A stretch of 34,559 nt of DNA, from assembly GCA_015231775.1 (NCBI GenBank), contig JADGAY010000022.1, positions 1 through 34,559 of the forward strand. The letters run 5' to 3'. The notes under the pieces were generated by a model that searched no databases, was not told the origin of the DNA, and saw only the letters and a list, made by a program, of their open reading frames with translations. The translations under genes and the position numbers were made by a program. The stretch is from Magnetococcales bacterium (GTDB lineage: Bacteria > Pseudomonadota > Magnetococcia > Magnetococcales > Magnetaquicoccaceae). Below are positions 14,920 through 22,445 of the stretch, in pieces (the stretch's first letter is position 1; every line of letters starts with the position of its first letter).

Positions 14920-15074
14920 GGTGCGTGCTCCTTTTTTGTGCTGAGGTTCGGCCTGGGTCGCAACCCGAGAGCCCAATGAGGTTTCCCGCCTGAAATCCAC
15001 TCCGCCGCAGCGGAATCGTTGGGTTTTTCATGCAAGAAACCGGATAAGAACAGGATACACCTCTTGCGAGATTT

Positions 15075-15479
15075 TCACCAGTTTTTTGAGAGCATTGCCT
15101 TGCTGGTTTCAGATTCTGTCCGTGCCACGGATATGGCATAGAGAACGCCTGATTTCCCCAAGAAACTCATGGCGTTGCCAGAATCGTTCCAACCCAGTGG
15201 ACGGCTCTCCATGGCCTGGATCAGGGTGGCCCCATCGACAATCGGCGCGGCACCCATCCGACCCGCGCGCATCGCCGCAAAATTGATGCCCGTGGCCGAT
15301 TGCGCCGCGGCATACACCCCATCCGCGGAGGCCTTCTCGGCCTCCTGGTGTAGATCGACCCATTCCGGCGCGATGATGGCCGCGAGGATGGCGATAACAA
15401 CCAGAACAATGATCATCTCGATCAGGGTAAAGCCGCCGTGATGACGATCCGACCCCTGGAGATTCGAGACCTTGTGCAT
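15075..15479 (-). CDS. MshA/MshB-like type IV pilin, paralogue of the neighbouring pilin
   Basis: 134 residues. The prepilin signal is DRHHGG then FTLIEMIIVLVVIAILAAIIAPEW, with Glu at mature position 5. The domain after the helix (DGVYAAAQSATGINFAAMRAGRMGAAPI, SRPLGWNDSG) parallels the next pilin along its length, pointing to gene duplication. It is the first pilin gene after the strand switch, so it probably needs its own promoter in 15480-15664. A TATACT box lies 46-51 bases upstream of the ATG on this strand, without a good -35 box. By position it corresponds to mshB of MSHA clusters; the major or minor role cannot be decided from sequence. Confidence 0.78.
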   Translation of the reverse strand: MHKVSNLQGSDRHHGGFTLIEMIIVLVVIAILAAIIAPEWVDLHQEAEKASADGVYAAAQSATGINFAAMRAGRMGAAPIVDGATLIQAMESRPLGWNDSGNAMSFLGKSGVLYAISVARTESETSKAMLSKNW

Positions 15480-15679
15480 TGGAACACCCCACCATCATGA
15501 ATCAAAATAAAAAAACGTTCGTTCATAGTATAGCGCCTCTTTCCGTTCCATTCATCCATTTATTTGTCGAATGTATACTACGTGTGGGGATGCATGAAGC
15601 AGGACGGAACAAGGGACTGGAAATCATGGCAGAGGTCTGATAAATTGTCAGTACGGCAACCAGAATGCAGGAGACGTTC

Positions 15680-16222
15680 ATGTCCAACGCGCACGCCATC
15701 CCCTTCGATGCCCTGGAGTTCATCGAGCAGCTCAAAACCTGCGGTGTTCCCGATGAGCAGGCCAAGGGGCATGTCCGTTTGTTGACCACGGTGATCAGTC
15801 GCCTGGACCAACAGGTCGATGCCCGCATCGACGAACTCTCCGCCAGACGTGATCGTCAGACCGAAGCCCGGCTGGAAACCATCGCGGATCACAACGAACA
15901 ACAGATCAAGGGACGGTTCGACGGCCTGGCCACGCGGCAGGAGCTGGAGTATAGAACCAAGGAGCTGGAAATGCGCATCGTCAATACCGAGGCGACGTTG
16001 CGCAAGGATATCGTCAACCTTGAAGCCTCGCTGCGCCAGGATATCGTCAACCTGGACGCCTCGCTGCGCCAGGAGATGAAACAGCAGGAGCTGCGCATGG
16101 TGATCAAGCTGGGCGCGATGTTTCTGGCCGCGCTGGGTATCCTGCGTCTCTATCCGCTGCCGGTGCAGTACGTTCCCCCGGCTCCGGCGGTGCAGATGGT
16201 GGTCCCGACCCCGGCCAAATAG
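15680..16222 (+). CDS. DUF1640/CCDC90-type membrane-anchored coiled-coil protein
   Basis: 180 residues from ATG 15680, with AGGAG about seven bases upstream. The start (FDALEFIEQLKTCGVPDEQAKGHV) matches the DUF1640 family pattern. A long coiled coil follows, ending in three 11-residue repeats (RIVNTEATLRK, DIVNLEASLRQ, DIVNLDASLRQ). One membrane helix (VIKLGAMFLAALGILRLYPL) and a short Pro-rich tail come last. The bacterial role of this family is unknown; eukaryotic relatives include mitochondrial membrane scaffold proteins. The gene lies on the opposite strand inside the msh cluster, ends 9 bases from the convergent neighbour and is divergent from the pilins. It therefore splits the pilus operon into two transcription units. 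Confidence 0.8.
   Translation: MSNAHAIPFDALEFIEQLKTCGVPDEQAKGHVRLLTTVISRLDQQVDARIDELSARRDRQTEARLETIADHNEQQIKGRFDGLATRQELEYRTKELEMRIVNTEATLRKDIVNLEASLRQDIVNLDASLRQEMKQQELRMVIKLGAMFLAALGILRLYPLPVQYVPPAPAVQMVVPTPAK
16008..16073 (+). repeat. 33-bp tandem repeat inside the coiled-coil gene
   Basis: Two nearly identical 33-base units (each close to GATATCGTCAACCTxGAxGC...CGCCAG) stand in tandem. A third, more diverged unit lies just before them. They encode 11-residue repeats, so the reading frame is kept. This is the hendecad spacing of some coiled coils, and copy number could vary by slippage. Confidence 0.7.
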
Positions 16223-16231
16223 TCCCGGCGC

Positions 16232-16819
16232 TCACCCCCCCGTCGTGCGCCACCAGAAACGCAGCAGCAACCCCAACGAAATCGCCCCGCCCAGGGCCAA
16301 CGCGCCGGCCATGAGCCGGGGTCTGGCCCGCATGAGATTCAGGAAGACCCGGCGCCAGCGGGCACGCCACAAGGCCAGATCCACCGGCTGGTTGGCCCAG
16401 GCCTCGAACCCTTTCAGTCCGCTCGGACGGATCAGGATCAACATCCCCGCCACCAGGGTGAAGAAATTCCCCAACCCCACGAACAGCAACAGACTCTCCC
16501 ACAACCACGCCTGAAAACCGTTCACGTCCTGGATGGCTCCGGCGAGCAACGCCACCCGGCGTCCGTAGGCCCCCATGGCCACCAGGGTGGCCAACGAGCC
16601 CAGCACGATCGCCCCCCCGAACCAGCGGTGGTTGCGATAGACGAACCGCTCGATCCGCACCGGGCGCGACAGTTTCCGCAAGGCATCCGCCGCCGGGCGC
16701 TCCAGGGTGGTGTTGGCGTCCGGATTCAGAAACAGCCACCCTCCCAGCACCAGCCCGGCCAGGGAGCCGATCCCGGCCAGCAGGAGCAACAGCGCCAACA
16801 AAAGGGAGGTGCCTCCCAT
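16232..16819 (-). CDS. Small polytopic membrane protein of the msh cluster
   Basis: 195 residues, starting four bases after the mshG stop. Four hydrophobic segments are visible: about 5-30 (LLLALLLLLAGIGSLAGLVLGGWLF), 67-92 (FGGAIVLGSLATLVAMGAY), 106-128 (ESLLLFVGLGNFFTLVAGMLIL) and 170-190 (AGALALGGAISLGLLLRFWW), separated by basic loops. I do not recognise a family. By place it corresponds to mshF, but MshF proteins are usually shorter with one membrane segment, so I give no symbol. A pilus-associated inner-membrane role is inferred only from its position in the operon. Confidence 0.65.
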   Translation of the reverse strand: MGGTSLLLALLLLLAGIGSLAGLVLGGWLFLNPDANTTLERPAADALRKLSRPVRIERFVYRNHRWFGGAIVLGSLATLVAMGAYGRRVALLAGAIQDVNGFQAWLWESLLLFVGLGNFFTLVAGMLILIRPSGLKGFEAWANQPVDLALWRARWRRVFLNLMRARPRLMAGALALGGAISLGLLLRFWWRTTGG

Positions 16820-16823
16820 CGGA

Positions 16824-18047
16824 TCAGTGTCGCGCCTTGTTCATGGCCGCGGAACTCATGTCCCACATCGGCATGAAGATGCCCAATGCCAACACCAGCA
16901 CCATGGCGCCGATCACGGTCAACAGAATCGGCTCGATGGCGGAACTCAACCCCTTCACCTCGTACTCCACCTCGCGTTCGTAAAAATCGGCCACTTCGGT
17001 CATCATCTCCCCCACCCCGCCGGTCTCCTCGCCCACGGAGACCATCTGCAACACCAGGGGCGTGAACAGACCGCTGTTGTAGGAGGCCTGGGTCAGGCTC
17101 TCGCCCCGTTCGATTCCATCGCGCATGCCGGCGATTCGTTGCGCCATGAAGGCATTGTCCACCGCGTCCTCGACCGCGGCCAGGATCTGGATCACCGGCA
17201 ATCCGGCGCGGGAGCCCATCGAAAACGCCCGTGCGTAACGGGCCAGGGTGGCGCGGTTGATGATCGAGCCGACGATCGGGAGTTTCATCCGCTGCCCATC
17301 CCACCACAATCGTCCGGCATTGGTTTTGATGTAGGTCAGAAACCCATAGACCGTGGAAGCGAGTCCCACGAAGATCCACAGGGCATACTGTTGCACGAAT
17401 GCCGAGGTGGCGAGCAGGATCCGGGTGGCCAACGGCAGATCCGCGCCCATCTTGGAGAACATGCTGGCGAAATTGGGAATCACGTAATAGTTGACCGCGA
17501 ACATGGCCAGAATGATCGCCGAGACCACGAAGGTAGGATAACGCAACGCGGACTTGATCATGCGCCGGGTGTTCTTGTCCACCTCCATGTATTGATAAAG
17601 CTGGAGAAAGGACTCCTCCATGCGTCCGGTCTCCTCGCCCATGCGGATGATGCGGGTGAAGAGCTTGTCGAAGATCTTCGGGTGATCGCTCATGGCCACG
17701 GATAGCTCCTTGCCGGATTGCAACTCCTCGATGATCTTGACCATGGCCTGTTTGAGTTTTTTGTTGTGGGTGCTCTCCACCAATCCCTGAAAGGAGCGCA
17801 CCAGCGACACTCCGGATTTGGCCAGGGTGTACATCTGCCGGGCAAAGAGGATCTTGTCATCCTCGGTGGGCCACTCCACCATGATTTCAAAGTCAAGCGA
17901 CGCGCTCGAGGTTTGGACCTCATGAATCTCCAACGGTTCGATGCGGCGGTTGAACAACTGCTCGATCACCGCTTCGTGGTTGGCGGCGTTGATCACCCCA
18001 TCCACGGATTTGCCTTCGATGCGACCGACGAAGCGAAACTCGGGCAT
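16824..18047 (-). CDS. mshG: MshG/GspF-type inner-membrane platform protein
   Basis: 407 residues from ATG 18047 (MPEFRFVGRIEG), four bases after the mshE stop; the ORF-track extension to 18092 lies within mshE. The two repeated GspF domains are clear: KILFARQMYTLAKSGVSLVRSF and RYARAFSMGSRAGLPVIQIL, each with the Gly-x-Gly/Ser-Leu motif. Each is followed by MRIGEETG-type and VSVGEETGGVGEMM segments. There are three membrane regions, at about 170-190, 220-245 and the C terminus (ILLTVIGAMVLVLALGIFMPMW). It forms the platform that couples the MshE ATPase to pilin insertion. Length and motifs are normal for the family. Confidence 0.92.
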   Translation of the reverse strand: MPEFRFVGRIEGKSVDGVINAANHEAVIEQLFNRRIEPLEIHEVQTSSASLDFEIMVEWPTEDDKILFARQMYTLAKSGVSLVRSFQGLVESTHNKKLKQAMVKIIEELQSGKELSVAMSDHPKIFDKLFTRIIRMGEETGRMEESFLQLYQYMEVDKNTRRMIKSALRYPTFVVSAIILAMFAVNYYVIPNFASMFSKMGADLPLATRILLATSAFVQQYALWIFVGLASTVYGFLTYIKTNAGRLWWDGQRMKLPIVGSIINRATLARYARAFSMGSRAGLPVIQILAAVEDAVDNAFMAQRIAGMRDGIERGESLTQASYNSGLFTPLVLQMVSVGEETGGVGEMMTEVADFYEREVEYEVKGLSSAIEPILLTVIGAMVLVLALGIFMPMWDMSSAAMNKARH

Positions 18048-18051
18048 GTGG

Positions 18052-20010
18052 TCACTGCTCCTTGTCGGCAATCGCCGGGATGCCGTCCACACCCGTCACT
18101 CCGACCGACTCCGGCAGGTAGGTCTCCTCCTCCTCCTCGACATCGCTGACCAGTCGCATCACCTCCTCCAGGGTGGTGATGCCGCGCAACACGTACTCCA
18201 GGGCCACCTGGTGCAGGGGTTTAAAACCGGATTGGAGGTCGGCCAGACGCATGAAAGCGGTGGTATCGTTGGCGCGCAACGCCTCGGCCAGATTGCCGCG
18301 CATCTCCAGCAACTCCACCACCGCGATCCGGCCCCGATACCCGCTATGATTGCACTGGGGACATCCCCGCCCGCGACTCAACCGCACCCCTCCGGCCCGT
18401 TCGCCCATCAATCCGCGCAGCAGGATCTGCTCCCCGACATCCGGTTCCACGCTCTCCAAGCAGTCCTGGCAGATGCGTCGCACCAGCCGTTGCGCCACGA
18501 TGCATTTCAACGCCGAGGCAACGGCATACCCCTCCACGCCCATCTCGACCAGGCGAATCGCGGTGGCGACCGCGCTGTTGGTGTGCAAGGTGGAGAGAAC
18601 CAGGTGACCGGTCAAGGCGGCGCGAATGGCGATTTCGGCGGTCTCCTGATCGCGCATTTCGCCCACGAGCACGATATCCGGATCCTGACGCAGCACGGTG
18701 CGCAGCACCTTGGCGAAGGTCAGGCCGATGCGGGTGCGCACCTGCACCTGATTGATGCGCGGCAAACGGTATTCAACCGGATCCTCGACGGTGATGATCT
18801 TTTTGCCAGGGGAGTTCAAGGCGTTCAAGGCGCCGTACAGGGTGGTGGTCTTGCCGCTTCCGGTGGGGCCGGTGACCAGGATCAGGCCGTGGGGTCGATT
18901 CAGGAGAAAACGGAACCGATCGAGCATTTTCGGTTCCATGCCGACCATTTCCAGATTGAGATTGTCCGCGGATTGATCCAGAAGACGCATCACCACCGAC
19001 TCACCATCCTGGATCGGCAGGGTGGAGAGACGCACATCGACGCTCTTGCCCTTGACCGAGATGTTGAAGCGTCCATCCTGGGGCAGGCGCTTTTCGGCGA
19101 TCTCCAGACCGGCCATCAGCTTGAGCTTGGAGACCAGGGCCGGGGCGATGCGCTTTTCGTTGACGATCTGCTCGTGCAACACCCCGTCGATGCGCTGGCG
19201 AATGCGCAACACCTCGGAGTCCGGCTCGATGTGGATGTCCGAGGCGTTCATGCGCATCGCATCCTCGAAGAGCGATTGCAGAATCTTGACCACCGGGGCA
19301 TCGACCGCCATCTCGGCCTGGACGATCCCCTCGAGATCGAACTCGCTCCGTCCGACCTCCTCCTCCAGGGCGGCGGCCTGCTCGTGGATTTTCCCCTCGC
19401 CGCGATAGAGCAGGTCCAGGGCACGCAGCAGTTGGCTTTCGCTCACCAGGGCCAGATGGGGGGATTGCCCCAACAGACGGGTCAATTCGTCGAAGACGAA
19501 GATGTCGGTCGGGTCGGCCATGCCCACCCGGATCCCCTGGCCATCCCGAGCCAGCACCACGGCGCGGAAACGACGCGCGGTGGCCTCCGGAAGCAGTTGG
19601 ACCACCTCGGGCACAAAGGGGAATTTTTTCAGATCTATGAACGGGATGTGGAGCTGGGTGGCCAGGAACTCGGTGAACTGGGTTTCACTCAGGATTCCCA
19701 GTTGGGCGAGGCTCTGGCCGAGTTTTTTTCCGGACCGCTTCTGTTCGGCCAGGGCGGCCTGGAGCTGCTCGGCGCTGATGACCTTGGCCTCGACGAGCTT
19801 GTCGCCGATGCGCAGCTTCTGGCGTTGCCGATTCAAGAAATTCTGCAACGCCTGCTCGGTCACGAAGCCGAGATGGACCAACGCCTCGCCCAACTTGGCC
19901 CCGGTCTTCTCCTGATGGGCCAGGGAGAGCCGCAACTGCTCGGCGGAGATCAGTCCGGATTCGACCAGAACATCGCCGAGGCGGGGTTTGTTGGGCGGAG
20001 GCAAGGCCAT
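18052..20010 (-). CDS. mshE: MshE/GspE/PilB-type pilus assembly ATPase with duplicated MshEN motifs
   Basis: 652 residues, starting 3 bases after the upstream stop. The first 120 residues hold four 24-residue motifs of the MshEN type (PRLGDVLVESGLISAEQL, AKLGEALVHLGFVTEQAL, LRIGDKLVEAKVISAEQL, KKLGQSLAQLGILSETQF), that is, two MshEN domains. In Vibrio MshE one such pair binds cyclic-di-GMP. The ATPase core follows: Walker A GPTGSGKTTTLYG, then DPDIVLVGEMRDQETAEIA (Asp box and Walker B), a His box (STLHTNSA), and the zinc tetracysteine CQDC...CPQC. It powers pilus extension from the cytoplasm and partners with mshG next door. The third motif lacks the first conserved Gly (VEAKVI), so the second domain may bind less well. 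Confidence 0.93.
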   Translation of the reverse strand: MALPPPNKPRLGDVLVESGLISAEQLRLSLAHQEKTGAKLGEALVHLGFVTEQALQNFLNRQRQKLRIGDKLVEAKVISAEQLQAALAEQKRSGKKLGQSLAQLGILSETQFTEFLATQLHIPFIDLKKFPFVPEVVQLLPEATARRFRAVVLARDGQGIRVGMADPTDIFVFDELTRLLGQSPHLALVSESQLLRALDLLYRGEGKIHEQAAALEEEVGRSEFDLEGIVQAEMAVDAPVVKILQSLFEDAMRMNASDIHIEPDSEVLRIRQRIDGVLHEQIVNEKRIAPALVSKLKLMAGLEIAEKRLPQDGRFNISVKGKSVDVRLSTLPIQDGESVVMRLLDQSADNLNLEMVGMEPKMLDRFRFLLNRPHGLILVTGPTGSGKTTTLYGALNALNSPGKKIITVEDPVEYRLPRINQVQVRTRIGLTFAKVLRTVLRQDPDIVLVGEMRDQETAEIAIRAALTGHLVLSTLHTNSAVATAIRLVEMGVEGYAVASALKCIVAQRLVRRICQDCLESVEPDVGEQILLRGLMGERAGGVRLSRGRGCPQCNHSGYRGRIAVVELLEMRGNLAEALRANDTTAFMRLADLQSGFKPLHQVALEYVLRGITTLEEVMRLVSDVEEEEETYLPESVGVTGVDGIPAIADKEQ

Positions 20011-20013
20011 TTG

Positions 20014-22440
20014 TTACAGTTTTTCAATCCTCTTGCGCACGAAGTTCTGCAATTTGAGATTCAGGTCCCCGCTGGCCAAGGCTTTCTTGTAGGCCCGCAT
20101 CGCCTCGGCGTTCTCATCCACCTTCTCGAGGGAGATGCCCATGCCCATCTGCCACAGACCCTTGTTAGGATACTTCTTTAACAGCGCCTCGTACAGGTCT
20201 ATCGCCTGCCAATGCTCTTCGCGGCGTTGATAGAGGGCGGCCAGGAAGGCGGCCAGATTGGGATCCTCGTCCGCCAGCGACGTATCGCCACGACCGCCCG
20301 CCGCCTGACGCAACATATCCAGCGCCTTGTCGGCCCGATTGCTCTCCACCATGATGCGCGCCATGCGTCGCACCGCCGCCTTGTGTCCGGAGTCGGCCTT
20401 GATCACCTGCATCAACAACCCCTCCTCGCCCTCCCGATCCCCGGCCTCCTTCTTGACCACCGACTGCTGATAGGTGCGCTCAACCCAGGCGGACTGATCG
20501 GCGGCGATCTTGGCCCCCTCGTTTTTCGTCACCCCCTCGCCCTTGCGTTTCTCGGACGCTTTGCGCGCCTCGGGCGGACGCGCCGCGCCGGAACGGGAGG
20601 CTTCAGCAACCACATCCTTGGCCGTTCCGTTCATGACCGGTCCCGATGGTTGCAAGGCCACCTCCTTGCGGGCGTTCAACAGATGATCCTTGTCCGGTTC
20701 GCTCCCACCCGCCATCGAGGCGACCACCTCCTTGGTGGCCGGGTCGGGTTGTCCGGTCGGCGCCATGCCTGGATCCACCCCGGCGATGGCGCCCCGCACG
20801 GATTTGGCCTCCGGCTTGGATTCCCTGGCGACCGGTTTGTCAGCACGCCCCTTGACCGGGCTTTCGGTTCTCTTTTTCTCGGTCTGGGCCACCTCGACCG
20901 GCTTGACATCCTCTGGCTTGGATCCGCCCGATGCCGAATCCGCCGGTTTGGGGCGTGCCGCATCGACACCCGGTTCCGACTTGCGCGGGGTGGGCGGCAC
21001 GGCGGGAAGCGGCGTTGGCGCGACGTTCGTGGTCTCCACCGGGGCTTCGGGCCAGGTTGATGGGTGCCCCTTGGTGATCGATCCCACATCGTTGGCCGCT
21101 AAAGAGGTCGGCGTGGCCTGTTTGGTTTCGTCCTTGATGTCGCCGGAACCCTCCGGGGATCTCTTGTCCACGGCGTTATTCGACGCGATCGCGCTCGAAC
21201 TCTCGACGCCCTTGGAAGGGGGCGGGGTCGCCTTGGCGCTCCGCGACGTGGACGCCACCTCGGGACCGGTGAAGGCATCGGAGCGGGCTACATAGAACTC
21301 CTTGACCTTCTCCTGATCCTTTTCATACCGCTTCAACGCCTCCAGAGCCTGCCGTGCCTGGGGAAGATCGGTGAAACGACCCACGCGCACGCTCTGCCAC
21401 ATCTTGGTCGGATCCTTGATCCCCCACAACTCCAGCACATAGGCATCGTAGCCGCGTTTGCGCCACAAGGCGGCGTTGCGGATGGCGCTGTCCCGATCCA
21501 CGAAGGCGGCCAGTTGAATCGCATACGCGAAGTTCAGATTGTCCGAGGCCGAGGCATCGGGCTTGCGCAACAAGGCCGCCAACTCCGGATCCTTGGAGAT
21601 CTCGCGCACATCCTGGGCCGTGATCCCGGCCATGTCGGCCTCGGTGGGTATCTCGGGTTTGCGCGTGCGCGAACTCTTGCCCGGCTTGGACCTCTCCTCC
21701 TTGGACTTCTCCGCGCCGGATTTCTCCGTGAGGGGCTTTTCCACCGCGGACTTCTCCCCGGACGCCTTCTCCGCGCCGGATTTCTCCACCCCCTTCTCAG
21801 ACGGCTTGGAACTCCCGTTGCTCTTGACTTCTGGCGGATGGGTAATCACGTTGGCCAAACGCAAGCTCCCATCCCCGCCACCCGGTCGCCCACTCCGCGC
21901 GGTCGCGCCGGTCGCCTCCGATCCCAACGAAGCGTTGTCCCGCTTGACGCCGGCCACCGTCAGGGTTTCGGGTTGCAGCGAGACGCGAAAATCCACCTCC
22001 TTGGCCATCGCCACCTCGAGGGGGGCGTTGAGATCCTGGAAGCCGTTCTTCTTCAACGTCAGGGTGACCGGACCCGCGCCCCACTGAAAGCGCAACGGAG
22101 TCACCCCCACGAACCGTCCATCCAGCAGCACCCCGGCTCCCGCCGGTTCGCTCACCGCGTGGATGGTTCCCAGATTCCCGGATGAAATCGGCCTGACCGA
22201 CGAATCCCCAGTCATCGATACCGGGGTCGCGACCCCCTTGACATCGATCCGATCGAGGATCAACGGTCCGGCGGTCACCACCACCACCGCGGCGATCCCC
22301 CAACCGACCCAGGCGCGCCAGGAACCCGGACGCTCTCTTCCAGGGGTGATGGGTGGTTCCAAGGGGCGAAATCGCACCTCGCCGCCCTCCATGGACGGTT
22401 CCAGGGGGTATTTCGTCGCTTTCCCAAACATCTTCGTCAT
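20014..22440 (-). CDS. PEGA-SPOR-TPR membrane protein in the msh cluster (MshN position)
   Basis: 808 residues from ATG 22440, 5 bases after the mshL stop; the ORF-track extension to 22503 lies inside mshL. Layout: a short cytoplasmic start, a membrane helix (about 58-78, GWGIAAVVVVTAGPLIL) and a PEGA domain (AGAGVLLDGRFVGVTPLRF, about 100-155). A Lys/Ser/Glu tandem-repeat linker follows (KSGAEKASGEKSAVEK), then a SPOR-like domain (YAIQLAAFVDRDSAIRNAA to VRVGRFTDLPQARQALEAL, about 305-375). After a long low-complexity Pro/Lys/Glu region comes a C-terminal TPR block (LMQVIKADSGHKAAVRRMARIM, then EHWQAIDLYEALLKKYPNKG). MshN is a TPR membrane protein, and this occupies its place, but PEGA and SPOR domains are not normal for it. 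It probably ties the pilus machine to peptidoglycan. Confidence 0.8.
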   Translation of the reverse strand: MTKMFGKATKYPLEPSMEGGEVRFRPLEPPITPGRERPGSWRAWVGWGIAAVVVVTAGPLILDRIDVKGVATPVSMTGDSSVRPISSGNLGTIHAVSEPAGAGVLLDGRFVGVTPLRFQWGAGPVTLTLKKNGFQDLNAPLEVAMAKEVDFRVSLQPETLTVAGVKRDNASLGSEATGATARSGRPGGGDGSLRLANVITHPPEVKSNGSSKPSEKGVEKSGAEKASGEKSAVEKPLTEKSGAEKSKEERSKPGKSSRTRKPEIPTEADMAGITAQDVREISKDPELAALLRKPDASASDNLNFAYAIQLAAFVDRDSAIRNAALWRKRGYDAYVLELWGIKDPTKMWQSVRVGRFTDLPQARQALEALKRYEKDQEKVKEFYVARSDAFTGPEVASTSRSAKATPPPSKGVESSSAIASNNAVDKRSPEGSGDIKDETKQATPTSLAANDVGSITKGHPSTWPEAPVETTNVAPTPLPAVPPTPRKSEPGVDAARPKPADSASGGSKPEDVKPVEVAQTEKKRTESPVKGRADKPVARESKPEAKSVRGAIAGVDPGMAPTGQPDPATKEVVASMAGGSEPDKDHLLNARKEVALQPSGPVMNGTAKDVVAEASRSGAARPPEARKASEKRKGEGVTKNEGAKIAADQSAWVERTYQQSVVKKEAGDREGEEGLLMQVIKADSGHKAAVRRMARIMVESNRADKALDMLRQAAGGRGDTSLADEDPNLAAFLAALYQRREEHWQAIDLYEALLKKYPNKGLWQMGMGISLEKVDENAEAMRAYKKALASGDLNLKLQNFVRKRIEKL

Positions 22441-22445
22441 CAGGC

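Noticed and set aside
15522-15580. Two opposed TATACT boxes between the pilin and coiled-coil genes
   Set aside because: Neither has a convincing -35 box at the right distance, so I mention them only as weak candidates and do not list promoters.
17941-20181. 746-residue plus-strand ORF opposite mshE, and 782-residue ORF 22353-24701 opposite mshL
   Set aside because: They are antisense shadows of mshE and mshL, whose frames contain full Walker and secretin motifs.
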